Origin: Rossellomorea marisflavi
GTDB taxonomy: Bacteria > Bacillota > Bacilli > Bacillales > Bacillaceae_B
Assembly (NCBI GenBank): GCA_003667865.1
Contig: CP033051.1
Location: 631,501-695,500 of the forward strand
Reading direction: 5' to 3'
DNA: 64,000 nucleotides
In this document: piece after piece, positions 7,104 through 15,765 of the stretch
How positions within the stretch are numbered: position 1 is the stretch's first letter
How the letters are laid out: the number at the start of each line of letters is the position of its first letter
The notes under the pieces: generated by a model
The model's database searches: none
What the model was told of the DNA's origin: nothing
The model's input: only the letters and a program-made list of their open reading frames with translations
Program-made: the position numbers and the translations under genes

Positions 7104-9899
7104 TTAACTCTCAATAAGACTTTCTCTTTTCTCAGGAACATTCTGAGCATTTTTTTCTAGATAATACTTCATGCTTTTTACTGCAAATGCATATAGATTT
7201 ACTCTTTCAATGTACTCTTGCTTTTGTTCTTTAAATGTACTTAGAGCCTGTATTTCCTCTTGGTTTACTTCCCTCTGAAAATCAACTTCTTTTTCAATTT
7301 GTTCTTCAAGTGAAGATACGATGTTACTCCAGCTATCTTTTACGATCTCTTCTATGTGATCAAAATGGGAAAGAACTTGGTTAAAGATACCTTCCACTGC
7401 TTCAATAAATGTGTTTTCTTCTAGTTGTTTTTTATAGCGGTTATAGAAGAAGGACTGACTACTTCCCCCTATAATTTTCTGAACCCCGGTTAGCATTCTC
7501 ATAGGAGAGGTGAGTGGTAAAACTTGAATTTCCTTAAGCTGCTTCTCATAGATGGTTGATTCCACATTTTCTAGTAATACCGAGAGAAACTTCTCGTGAT
7601 AGTGGAGTGACATATCCTTTCCAACTAACCCTTCTATTTTCACCTGGAACTGATGCTTTTTAATCTTCATTCTCATTTCTGAAGCATTCTTACTATCTAA
7701 CCATCTTTTAATTTCGAATAATAAGGCTGGTTTTAACTCTTGTTCCCAACTAGACTTAATTTCTTGGTTCATATACTGATTAATGTCTAGATGTACTGTT
7801 TGTAGATTACTGTCCGGTCGCAGCATTCTTGTGCATGCTCTCATTTTGGGAGGTACGGTTTCCCACACTCTATTAACAAAAACAGTACGAGCCTTATGAA
7901 GCTCTTGCAGTAATAATTCTTTTTGTTGTGTACAGTACTCTCTTATTTGCTGTTTTTCAACATTTAGATCAGCAACCAGCTTAAGCCTTTTCTTAATGGA
8001 TTGGTTATATTCTTTTTCGACCCGTATTAAGTCTTCTTCCTTAATATAGTGGGTTGCTTCAAGTAGCTTTGATACTAAGTGCTTACCGCGATGTTCTAGG
8101 TAATTTCTTCGAAAGCCTCTATCCACAAAGCTCATGAACTCATTTATATAAAAATCTGTGTTTGTAAGCGAAGAAAACGGTTGTACAAGAGCATTTTTGA
8201 AATGCTTTTTCACTTTCCTATTTGTATCTTCTAGTAAATCCTCTGCATCTTCTTCATCCTCTTCAATATCAATCTTATTCAGAAGAAAATGTAACGGTAT
8301 ATCTGAGTTTTTTTCATGTATTTCGAGGAGTTTTATCTTTTCTTCCTTTGTAAACGGTGTTCTGGCATTCAATACAAATAGAATCCCATCCGCTAGATTA
8401 AGATGGTCTAGTACCTCATTCGCTCCATCCTCATTATCATTAAAACCCGGTGAATCAATGAGACTTAAAGAATGCATTTCTAATCTTGGATTCGGGAGGG
8501 CGAAATGAACAAACCCTTTCGTATGGGTACCCTTTCCACTGTCATGATTGATCGTCGTAAGGGTTTTAAAATCTTCAAGTGAATCTAGTTGCTTGATATC
8601 CTGACGGTGAATAAGCTGCACATTCTGCTCATGCTGATGTTCTAATACAACCATGGTGGAGGTTGTTGGGAGAACTTCTGTTTCTAACAGCTCTTCCCCT
8701 ACTATCGTATTAATCACACTCGATTTACCATTACTGAAAGTCCCTGCTACAAACAAGTGAAGTTCCTCAAACTTTTGAAGATAGTGCACCCACCAGTTCA
8801 ACCCATTAGGCAGTAAAAAATCTTCTTGTTTTATCCATTGAAGAAATCTATTCGATACATCTTGTAGAAAGAGTATATGTTCTTTATGATTATGAGCTTC
8901 TCTATCTTTAATATCCGCTAACATATCCTTACTAAATGGTGTTAGGAAAACATCATTCCAAGCAAACATATAGGATTGAATGATTGGTCTTTCGTCTTTT
9001 GAGATCTTCCACCAGTTTTTCAACAGTGTCGGCATTAGATTTTTAACCTCTTTTATATCGTGCTCTTCAAACATAAGGCTATGAAAACTAGGCTGATAGT
9101 GTGAAGCAATTGGTTTCAAGTCATAACCTTCATTTTCTAACACCTTATACGTAAAGTTAAATGCATGTAGCCATAGTACATGTTTATCTGAACTGCGATA
9201 GGATTCCCATAGCATAGAAATCACTTCATTAAATATCTTTTCTCCCTTAGCAAAAAGAACCTTGATTACTTCCGTTAGGTGTCCTGGGTAAAGCATCTGA
9301 ATTCGTTCCTGCTGAATATATTCTCTTAATTTCATAATCCAAAAATCATTATTCGCATCCTGCAAGCGTTTAATTTCAGATACGATGAAAAGAAGGGCAT
9401 CATGGTAGAGTGATTCGGCTTCAAAGAAATCTAATGCCATAAAGTTTACTTCTTTGTATTCTGGGTCTATTGCGACAATCTGATGTAGTAATTTTACAGC
9501 ATCTTGAATTCGACGGTCCTCTCGATATAAAGCAAATAGTGAAAGATCATTTTCCAATTTTAAAACTATTGAAGCGTTAGGTGTAATAGCTTGGTATAGT
9601 GACTCTGCCCTTTTAAAATCTCTTAATTCTCTATATGTGTCGGCGATATTTTTCATTGCCCAATCGTGTAAAACGGTGTCTGTAACCTTTTCCCATTTAA
9701 AAATGGCCGTTTCATAATCAGAACAATGAAAGTAATATTCTCCTTGCATATAACGTATTGCCAATAGTTCCTGACTGTCTCCTGCTTGGTTAAGTAGGTG
9801 ACTAAGCTGTGAGGTTAGATTGTCTTCAGACTCACTCGTAAAGGAGGCATATGCCTCCTTTCTAGCGAGTAGTTGTTCTTTTTCGTGTAGTGTTATCAT
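7104..9899 (-). CDS. Dynamin-like GTPase with N-terminal helical repeat domain
   Basis: This 931-residue protein is the last gene of the dynamin operon. Residues 1 to about 370 look like TPR-type helical repeats (for example YETAIFKWEKV, FKRAESLYQAI). A dynamin-family G domain follows: P-loop GTFSNGKSS near 382-391, G3 IDSPGFND, G4 LNKID. The C-terminal 300 residues are helical and coiled-coil, as in dynamin stalks. I see only a weak hydrophobic patch, unlike its two partners. It starts five bases after the small-protein stop with little Shine-Dalgarno, so it probably relies on coupling. A membrane-remodelling partner of the upstream GTPases is the likely role; the TPR-like domain may select targets. 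Confidence 0.8.
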   Translation of the reverse strand: MITLHEKEQLLARKEAYASFTSESEDNLTSQLSHLLNQAGDSQELLAIRYMQGEYYFHCSDYETAIFKWEKVTDTVLHDWAMKNIADTYRELRDFKRAESLYQAITPNASIVLKLENDLSLFALYREDRRIQDAVKLLHQIVAIDPEYKEVNFMALDFFEAESLYHDALLFIVSEIKRLQDANNDFWIMKLREYIQQERIQMLYPGHLTEVIKVLFAKGEKIFNEVISMLWESYRSSDKHVLWLHAFNFTYKVLENEGYDLKPIASHYQPSFHSLMFEEHDIKEVKNLMPTLLKNWWKISKDERPIIQSYMFAWNDVFLTPFSKDMLADIKDREAHNHKEHILFLQDVSNRFLQWIKQEDFLLPNGLNWWVHYLQKFEELHLFVAGTFSNGKSSVINTIVGEELLETEVLPTTSTMVVLEHQHEQNVQLIHRQDIKQLDSLEDFKTLTTINHDSGKGTHTKGFVHFALPNPRLEMHSLSLIDSPGFNDNEDGANEVLDHLNLADGILFVLNARTPFTKEEKIKLLEIHEKNSDIPLHFLLNKIDIEEDEEDAEDLLEDTNRKVKKHFKNALVQPFSSLTNTDFYINEFMSFVDRGFRRNYLEHRGKHLVSKLLEATHYIKEEDLIRVEKEYNQSIKKRLKLVADLNVEKQQIREYCTQQKELLLQELHKARTVFVNRVWETVPPKMRACTRMLRPDSNLQTVHLDINQYMNQEIKSSWEQELKPALLFEIKRWLDSKNASEMRMKIKKHQFQVKIEGLVGKDMSLHYHEKFLSVLLENVESTIYEKQLKEIQVLPLTSPMRMLTGVQKIIGGSSQSFFYNRYKKQLEENTFIEAVEGIFNQVLSHFDHIEEIVKDSWSNIVSSLEEQIEKEVDFQREVNQEEIQALSTFKEQKQEYIERVNLYAFAVKSMKYYLEKNAQNVPEKRESLIES

Positions 9900-9904
9900 C
9901 TTAC

Positions 9905-10216
9905 TTAATCAAATGTTAATGGATCCATTTTATATTGGTTTACATGCTTCAATGGATCCTCATGATGAATAACCGTTTTTAGACCTGTTTCGCCTACTGG
10001 TGGGTCATAAGACAAATTATTCTCCAGAATCCCGTCCGGACTTGTGCGAATATGCGATTTAACTCCTACCCATTCACCATTCACGGGCATTTTATCTGAA
10101 CCTGTATATGACTTGTTATTTTGCTCAATTCCATCTGGAGCTGTCCTTGCATGGCTTTCAACATTGACAACATCTGTATTAACTGAATGACTTGGGTCAA
10201 AGTAAAATTCACTCAT
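9905..10216 (-). CDS. Small protein with duplicated H-RT-PDGI-NN-SY motif
   Basis: A 103-residue hydrophilic protein encoded between two dynamin-like genes. It carries two copies of one motif: VESHARTAPDGIEQNNKSY and VKSHIRTSPDGILENNLSY, about 33 residues apart. Similar H-R-PDG-NN-SY motifs occur in some short bacterial proteins, but I cannot assign a function. Its ATG shares one base with the stop of the preceding GTPase, and AGAGGAGG inside that gene's end serves as ribosome site, so translation is coupled. Retention inside the operon suggests a partner or cargo of the GTPases; this is inference. Confidence 0.8.
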   Translation of the reverse strand: MSEFYFDPSHSVNTDVVNVESHARTAPDGIEQNNKSYTGSDKMPVNGEWVGVKSHIRTSPDGILENNLSYDPPVGETGLKTVIHHEDPLKHVNQYKMDPLTFD

Positions 10217-11973
10217 TATAAAAATCCTCCTCTATTCTCTTCATTTGTAACAAGCTGTAGGACAGGCTCTATTTGTTCATGTCCTTCAATTTTTTCAAGC
10301 TTCCTTTCAAGTTCTAAACGCAGCTTGGCTTGATAGGAATTCATTGTTTGTTCAAACATTTCAACACTATTTAATAAAAGTGCGTCAATCGTTTCGTCAA
10401 TGTATTGCTCTAGCCCTTGTTCAATTTTTTCAACAGCTTGTGTAATAGCCTTTTCTACTTGTGGTAGAACCTCTTGTTTTGCACGATCAAGTTTTCTATC
10501 ACCTAGTAACTTGTTGATAATTGGGAATCCCGCTAATGAAATCAAAGGAAGTAGCATAAATCCGCCCATTGCCATAAAGAGAGCTGCTGCTCCACCGGCT
10601 AAAAGGCCACTTTCAAAGTAGGCATTACTAGAGACCTTTTGATTAGTAATGACAATATTTTCTTTGTGTTGCATACGATACGAATGATAATGGACCTTAA
10701 GACTAGAAGAATATTGGCTAAAAAGTCTTTCAAGCCCTTTCTCAACTTCTAGAACAAGCTGATCAAATAACGTTGTAACATTCGGTGTATGTGCATTCAC
10801 CCAGGATTGTATTTTTCTTTTTAGTAAAAGAGGTAGTGTATTTTCAACATATCCTTTAAAATCTCCTTGGTGAAACGCCTGGATATCTTCAAAGGTTTCC
10901 TCTATTAAATTCTCTTCAAAATGTCGGATGGACTTTCGGGTGATTAATAGAATTTCACGTTGCCTCTCCCTTATATACGATTCAAGCTTTTTCTTTTTCC
11001 GATTAGCTTCTTGACGGAACTGCTCAATCTTTTCGAATTCCTCTTGTATGGCCTCTTTGTTCATTGCTTTTCTTCGTTCTTTCTCTTCTATTTCCATGCG
11101 TACAAAGGAATAAATTGTTTGAAGTCTACTTTCATAAAAAGCCAACTTTTTATTTGCTAGTGTTCCATTATCTAATCGGTCATTAAGGAACTCTGTAAGT
11201 CTTGCAAAATCTTCATTCTGTGGATTCTTTTGTGCCTCTTTGGCAGATAGGAAATAGTAATGAATAGGTTCCTCACCAAGTACTTTCTTTAATTTTTTCT
11301 TAATATACTCTTCTGATTCTTCCCAATCATCCTCATCTATACGATCCTTATAGTTAACAACAAACGCAATCTCACCATGCTTTAACTTCATTACTGTTTC
11401 TTTTAAATAGCCCATTTCAGATTTACTTAATGGTGATGCTGCATTAATGACAAAAAGAATTAAGTCAGATCTAGGAATATAGCTATACGTGACATCTAAT
11501 TGATGATCATTTAAATCTCCTATTCCTGGTGTATCTACTAAAATCGTTCTATTATTTTTAAAAGGTAGAGGTAATTGTAGCTTTAAAAGATTGATATCTT
11601 TATGATCCTGAGTTCCTTCAAACGTAAAATCTTCTAGTTCATGCCTACTTAATGGACGTTCTTCTACTTGTCCACTTTTAAAATAGACTTCATACTTTTC
11701 TGTCTCACCATGACGGATTTCACTTACAGCTGCTGTAGCAGGAAGTACGTCGACTGGAAGTATTGGATTCTGTATTAGAGCATTTAATAAAGAGGATTTC
11801 CCTCTCTTAAATTCTCCCAAAACTGTGATCATTAATGAATCATGTTCTAAATCATTTATAAAATGCGATAAAGGTTGAAAGAAATTAGATTCCGGTAAGG
11901 AACGTTCCATATTTTCATATAGTTTCTTACTATTAGCCAATAACTCTTGTCTTTTCTGCTCGTAGCTCGTCAT
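10216..11973 (-). CDS. Dynamin-like GTPase with C-terminal membrane hairpin
   Basis: 585 residues. The G domain has P-loop GEFKRGKS (53-60), a switch-region Thr in LPATAAV, G3 DTPG (147-150) and a G4-like VNYKD in place of TKxD. Coiled-coil stalk helices follow. A hydrophobic hairpin lies near residues 440-475 (GLLAGGAAALFMAMGGFM, LLPLISLAGFP). This is the layout of bacterial dynamin-like proteins such as B. subtilis DynA or BDLP. The ATG at 11973 has GGAG seven bases upstream; an in-frame TTG two codons earlier is less likely. The stop lies 12 bases from the upstream GTPase stop-start junction, so the operon is tight. Confidence 0.85.
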   Translation of the reverse strand: MTSYEQKRQELLANSKKLYENMERSLPESNFFQPLSHFINDLEHDSLMITVLGEFKRGKSSLLNALIQNPILPVDVLPATAAVSEIRHGETEKYEVYFKSGQVEERPLSRHELEDFTFEGTQDHKDINLLKLQLPLPFKNNRTILVDTPGIGDLNDHQLDVTYSYIPRSDLILFVINAASPLSKSEMGYLKETVMKLKHGEIAFVVNYKDRIDEDDWEESEEYIKKKLKKVLGEEPIHYYFLSAKEAQKNPQNEDFARLTEFLNDRLDNGTLANKKLAFYESRLQTIYSFVRMEIEEKERRKAMNKEAIQEEFEKIEQFRQEANRKKKKLESYIRERQREILLITRKSIRHFEENLIEETFEDIQAFHQGDFKGYVENTLPLLLKRKIQSWVNAHTPNVTTLFDQLVLEVEKGLERLFSQYSSSLKVHYHSYRMQHKENIVITNQKVSSNAYFESGLLAGGAAALFMAMGGFMLLPLISLAGFPIINKLLGDRKLDRAKQEVLPQVEKAITQAVEKIEQGLEQYIDETIDALLLNSVEMFEQTMNSYQAKLRLELERKLEKIEGHEQIEPVLQLVTNEENRGGFL

Positions 11974-11985
11974 AAACAATCTCCT

Positions 11986-13908
11986 TTACTTTTGGATGAG
12001 CTGTTTTTCAAGCTCCTGATTCCATTGAGAGAACTGTTGGAAAATATTCTGCAGCTGCTCTTTCTGACGGTTATAATAGGTTCTTTTTGCCTCAATTTCC
12101 TGTTGTTCCAATCTTTTTGATTGTATAAGGCCATTTAACTCTTCTTTAAGCTGATTGGCTTTTGTTATTACTTCTCCATCAAATTCATCTATGATGGTTT
12201 GTACCGTAGACTCCCATTCCTTCTCAAAGGAAGCTATTGCTTTTTTCTTATTTTTTCTCATCGCTTGATAGAAGCTGCTTTTCACACTATCTAATTGCTT
12301 TTGTCGCTCACGCTCTTTGTATTGCTCGCGTACACTAGCACCAAATCCAAAGAACGAAGCAATCGCTGCAGGAATTAGTGGAATTGCCAGAATCGGTAGG
12401 GCAATAACTGCTGCAAGCGCTCCTAACCCAAGAGAACCTAAAGCAATGCCCCCTAATATCATAAAATCATCATCAAAGGCTGTGACATGTAACCCGTCTA
12501 ATTCTAATGATAGATTAAAGCTTTCCTTTACTTGATTATCGAGCTTTTTCGTTTCACCCTCTAATTCACTGTAAGCCCTCACTGTATATCCACTCAGCAC
12601 GGATTTTTGTTTTTCCATGAGTTTCTGCTGCATTTCTTTTTGAATTGGATTCGAAATAGACGAAATATGAGCTTTCATATTCTCTTTTGTAATGTCTCCA
12701 TAATAGTAGGTTAAACTGTCTTCAACCTCAGCACTCATTCGGTCCATGTTCTTTTGAATAGTTGCTTTCATTGCATCTAATTCTGATATTAGATTCGCCC
12801 GTAAGGTGTTTTTGATAGATGAACCTCTTTGTAGGAAACTGTCCACCTGCGGAAGAAGTTCTTCTATTTTTTGAAGAACATGTTCTCGTTCCATACTAAG
12901 CGCTTGAATTTTCATCGATAACGAACCTTCAATAAGATCCTTTGAAAGCTTCATCCCCCTTTTAATCGGCTTAAGCAGTTTTACATTTCCTCGTTCGTTT
13001 TGAAAAAACACCCCAAGCTCTTCCTCTAATGCAGGTATTCCTGTTTCGATTAGTTCTTGTTCCAATTGAGATAAGGGTTCAGACATTTCCGCTTGGGCTT
13101 GTCTAATTCGTAGGGCTTCCTTACCTGAAATCATAAACACCTTTGGATTATGAAGAAGATCCTCGAGGTTCTTTCGAACAAACTCTTGAACACGTTCAAC
13201 TGACTCTCGAGTTTGTAGTGAATCCTTAAAATTAACGGCAATAAACACTTTTGAGACATCAGCGTTTAAGATCTTTTGTTGCAGAAACCCTTTTTCTGAT
13301 TTTGACAAAGGCGCTTCTGCTGTTAAAACAAGGATTACCGCATCTGATTTAGGAATAAACTTGTATGTAATGTCCTCTCTAGTTTCCTCCAAATCGTTTA
13401 CTCCAGGTGTATCATAAATTTCAACGCCGTTTTGACAGATTGCATTGGGAATTCCTAGTTCTGCATAGTCAATTTCTTGAATCCTCTCAACAGCACGTTG
13501 GTATTCCTCTATTTCTTCAGGATCATCTTCATCTGGTTCATTAGGAGCATTTAGATTTTTTAGTTCCTTTGCTGTAATTGAAACAGGAGCCTTCTCATTA
13601 TGGAAATGAAGCTGAATAAATTGTTCAGTGCTGTAGGTAATCTTATTTAAGATGGCTGTTGTGGGGCGTCCTTTTGAAGGAAGTAGTTTCTCTCCGATAA
13701 GAGAGTTAATGAACATTGATTTCCCTCTATTGAACTCGCCAACCACTGTTAGCATAAAGGCATCCTTTTCTAATTGTTTAATCGTCTCGTTCGTTCGATT
13801 GTGGATTGTATGGAGATGAAGTTCTTCTGCGATACTAGAAATTATACCTAATTGCTCTAGTACATGATTTCTCTTACTCTCATATTCTGTAAATCGTAAA
13901 GATGACAT
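11986..13908 (-). CDS. Dynamin-like GTPase, first gene of the riboswitch operon
   Basis: 640 residues. P-loop GEFNRGKS (57-64), G3 DTPG (166-169) and G4-like VNFKD are visible, followed by long helical stalk regions. A strongly hydrophobic paddle lies near 460-505 (ALGSLGLGALAAVIALPIL). A Gln/Glu-rich coiled coil ends the protein. The start at 13908 has AAAGGGG seven bases upstream; the extended reading from 13956 would translate the terminator hairpin and is rejected. It resembles the second GTPase more than the third. Dynamin-like pairs act on membranes by GTP-driven assembly; roles in membrane repair, phage tolerance and Eleos-type defence are known for relatives. Expression should follow c-di-GMP through the upstream riboswitch. 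Confidence 0.85.
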   Translation of the reverse strand: MSSLRFTEYESKRNHVLEQLGIISSIAEELHLHTIHNRTNETIKQLEKDAFMLTVVGEFNRGKSMFINSLIGEKLLPSKGRPTTAILNKITYSTEQFIQLHFHNEKAPVSITAKELKNLNAPNEPDEDDPEEIEEYQRAVERIQEIDYAELGIPNAICQNGVEIYDTPGVNDLEETREDITYKFIPKSDAVILVLTAEAPLSKSEKGFLQQKILNADVSKVFIAVNFKDSLQTRESVERVQEFVRKNLEDLLHNPKVFMISGKEALRIRQAQAEMSEPLSQLEQELIETGIPALEEELGVFFQNERGNVKLLKPIKRGMKLSKDLIEGSLSMKIQALSMEREHVLQKIEELLPQVDSFLQRGSSIKNTLRANLISELDAMKATIQKNMDRMSAEVEDSLTYYYGDITKENMKAHISSISNPIQKEMQQKLMEKQKSVLSGYTVRAYSELEGETKKLDNQVKESFNLSLELDGLHVTAFDDDFMILGGIALGSLGLGALAAVIALPILAIPLIPAAIASFFGFGASVREQYKERERQKQLDSVKSSFYQAMRKNKKKAIASFEKEWESTVQTIIDEFDGEVITKANQLKEELNGLIQSKRLEQQEIEAKRTYYNRQKEQLQNIFQQFSQWNQELEKQLIQK

Positions 13909-13941
13909 AACGATACCCCTTTGTTGTAGTTCGATAGATAT

Positions 13942-13968
13942 AAAAAAAGCCCACACTAGGTGTAGGGC
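13942..13968 (-). terminator. Riboswitch expression-platform terminator
   Basis: On the minus strand GCCC-T-ACAC, a short loop, GTGT-GGGC and then seven T. It lies between the c-di-GMP aptamer and the first GTPase gene, 34 bases before the ATG. It is the likely on/off switch of the operon. Confidence 0.85.
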
Positions 13969-13983
13969 GAATACATACGTAAC

Positions 13984-14082
13984 TATGTAAAAGCAGCCCG
14001 ACGATCATCGTTCGATTTGAACCTTAGACTCGTGGCTTTGCGTCCTTACTTTTCAGTAAGTTTGCCCTCATTTTATCACTTT
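13984..14082 (-). promoter_or_regulatory. Cyclic di-GMP-I (GEMM) riboswitch aptamer
   Basis: On the minus strand the class-defining blocks appear in order. GGGCAAAC is followed by a CTTAC/GTAAG hairpin with a GAAA-type loop, then GGACGCAAAGCC and GTCTAAGG. A second hairpin (GGTTC/GAACG) follows, then GATGATCGTCGGGCT, the tetraloop-receptor and 3' part. A UAAAA/UUUUA pairing can close P1. It ends about 15 bases before a rho-independent terminator, so control is transcriptional. Whether c-di-GMP turns the operon on or off cannot be read with confidence. Confidence 0.92.
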
Positions 14083-14094
14083 TTGACTATGTCT

Positions 14095-14100
14095 ATTATA
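14095..14100 (-). promoter_or_regulatory. Likely -10 box of the riboswitch operon
   Basis: TATAAT on the minus strand, 13 bases upstream of the aptamer. No good -35 lies at 16-18 bases, so I report only the -10. Confidence 0.5.
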
Positions 14101-14547
14101 CTATAAACCTTTTAATACTTTTATATAAATGTGCACTCTAAACCAAGGAAGTATATTCCAAATTCTTTATTTTTATTATAGAGGGTTCTTGCTTACTATG
14201 CTTTTCGGATGGTTTTGCATTGTATAAATTACATGGACGTTCCATTTATGCTCCAGTCACTTGATTTCCACAAAGAGAGAGTCGAGCTTCCAGGGTAGAC
14301 TATTCCGTTCCAGTGGGTTGAATAAATACTCAAAATGTCTCTTACAACATTCCCCGTTATCATTAATATTTCTGTAATGAAAATACATCTTAACTCAACA
14401 ATAATTTTATGGGCTAGCAGATACCATTGTTGTAACAAAATAAATTAATAAGGGTTAACTTACCAATATTACAATTATTCTACTAATGTTTCATTTCTAT
14501 TAAACCCATATACTTTTACTTGTATGTAAAAAGTAGGAGGTTTGGAC
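14101..14547. other. AT-rich gap with no recognised gene
   Basis: About 440 bases between the riboswitch promoter and an SLH gene. A 69-codon minus-strand frame at 14229-14438 lacks a convincing ribosome site or recognisable motif. The right end should hold the promoter of the SLH gene. Confidence 0.4.
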
Positions 14548-15606
14548 ATGAAAACAAAAGGTCTCTTTTTAGCTATTCTGTCTATATTTTTATTATTAGG
14601 CACTTCATTATCAAGTGTAAGTGCAGCAGAAAATACACTTAATAGCTATGTTATTTCAGATATGGATCCAACAGAATTTGGGTTTTGGCAAATTGATGAT
14701 TTTGTTAGTGCTGATATTATGGATGGTTTTATGGATCCGTCAACCGGTGCCATGAGCATCCAACCAAATAAAAATATAACAAGAGCGGAATTCACAAAGA
14801 TTTTAATAAATGCATTAGGAATAGAAGTAAAATCATTACCGCAAACATTCCAAGATGTAAAGTCGGATAAATGGTACTACGACTATATTAATACGGCGAA
14901 CTCACTAGGTATTGTACAAGGCTTTTCACCGAGTGAATTTAAACCAGGTAGCAACATCACTAGAGGGCAAATGGCTGCTATGATTGTTAGAGCATTTGAA
15001 GATACAGTATCTTTCCCATCTTCGACTGGTCAGATTTTCCCGGATGTTCCCTATCATGCAAGGTTTGCTAGTGAGATTAATAAAGCAGCAGCCCTAGGAA
15101 TCGTTACAGGCTTTGGTGATTATACATTCCGTTCAAGCAATCTTGCCAATCGTGCTCAAGCGGTAGTCGTTATGTTCCGTGCACTTTCTAATGAATCCGC
15201 TATAGCTACAACAGAAGCAGAAGTTACTGCTGTAGTTACAGATTACCTTACAAGAGAAGGAGCAAACCATAACGACATGGACCTTGCTTATGATATTATG
15301 GCGCAATATACTACTGGTTACTATTTAGCAGACGGTAGTCAAATTAATGGTGACTACAAAAACCTAGTAAGCAATGGGTACGATGTCTCCTTAATAGGAG
15401 ATGTTTCAGCAATGCAACTATCGGTGGATTTTCTATCTGATCGTTTTGCTGAAATTATTGTTACTGGGACTACAAATACAGCCGTTATCATTGACAGTAA
15501 TGGAGAACGCTTTGAGAAAACATCCAATCCGAATGACGGGAAGTTCTTCTTAAAGAAAATGATTGATGGATCTTGGAAGGTTTATAACTTTTATCCACAA
15601 GGTTAA
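14548..15606 (+). CDS. Secreted S-layer-homology (SLH) domain protein
   Basis: 352 residues with a signal peptide (cleavage near SSVSA, 23-27) and three SLH domains. SLH1 contains NITRAEFTKILINALG. SLH2 contains FQDVKSDKWYYDYI and ITRGQMAAMIVRAF. SLH3 contains FPDVPYHARFASEI and a weaker NRAQAVVVMF. A C-terminal domain of about 140 residues, possibly NTF2- or lipocalin-like, is not recognised. SLH triplets bind pyruvylated secondary wall polymers, so this sits on the wall. The ATG at 14548 has AGGAGG seven bases upstream; a TTG two codons earlier is rejected. A strong terminator follows. Confidence 0.88.
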   Translation: MKTKGLFLAILSIFLLLGTSLSSVSAAENTLNSYVISDMDPTEFGFWQIDDFVSADIMDGFMDPSTGAMSIQPNKNITRAEFTKILINALGIEVKSLPQTFQDVKSDKWYYDYINTANSLGIVQGFSPSEFKPGSNITRGQMAAMIVRAFEDTVSFPSSTGQIFPDVPYHARFASEINKAAALGIVTGFGDYTFRSSNLANRAQAVVVMFRALSNESAIATTEAEVTAVVTDYLTREGANHNDMDLAYDIMAQYTTGYYLADGSQINGDYKNLVSNGYDVSLIGDVSAMQLSVDFLSDRFAEIIVTGTTNTAVIIDSNGERFEKTSNPNDGKFFLKKMIDGSWKVYNFYPQG

Positions 15607-15630
15607 AAACAACTATAAATAGACGATCAT

Positions 15631-15691
15631 AGTCCCTATCGTGTAGATGACTTTTTACAACGAGTCTACGCTATAGGGATTTTCCTTTATA
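15631..15691 (+). terminator. Terminator after the SLH gene
   Basis: TCCCTAT-CG-TGTAGA pairs with TCTACG-CT-ATAGGGA across a roughly 20-base loop, followed by TTTTCCTTT. It closes the SLH transcript. Confidence 0.7.
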
Positions 15692-15765
15692 TTCATATAG
15701 TTTTAACACCCTAATTCACATATAATCAATTTATTATTCTTAATACAATAAATATGAGGTGGAAC

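Noticed and set aside
8158-8508. 116-codon plus-strand frame inside the 931-residue GTPase gene
   Set aside because: Ser/Phe-rich shadow of the conserved G domain on the other strand.
14229-14438. 69-codon minus-strand frame between the riboswitch and the SLH gene
   Set aside because: No ribosome site, no recognisable motif, and alternative frames look equally random or decayed.
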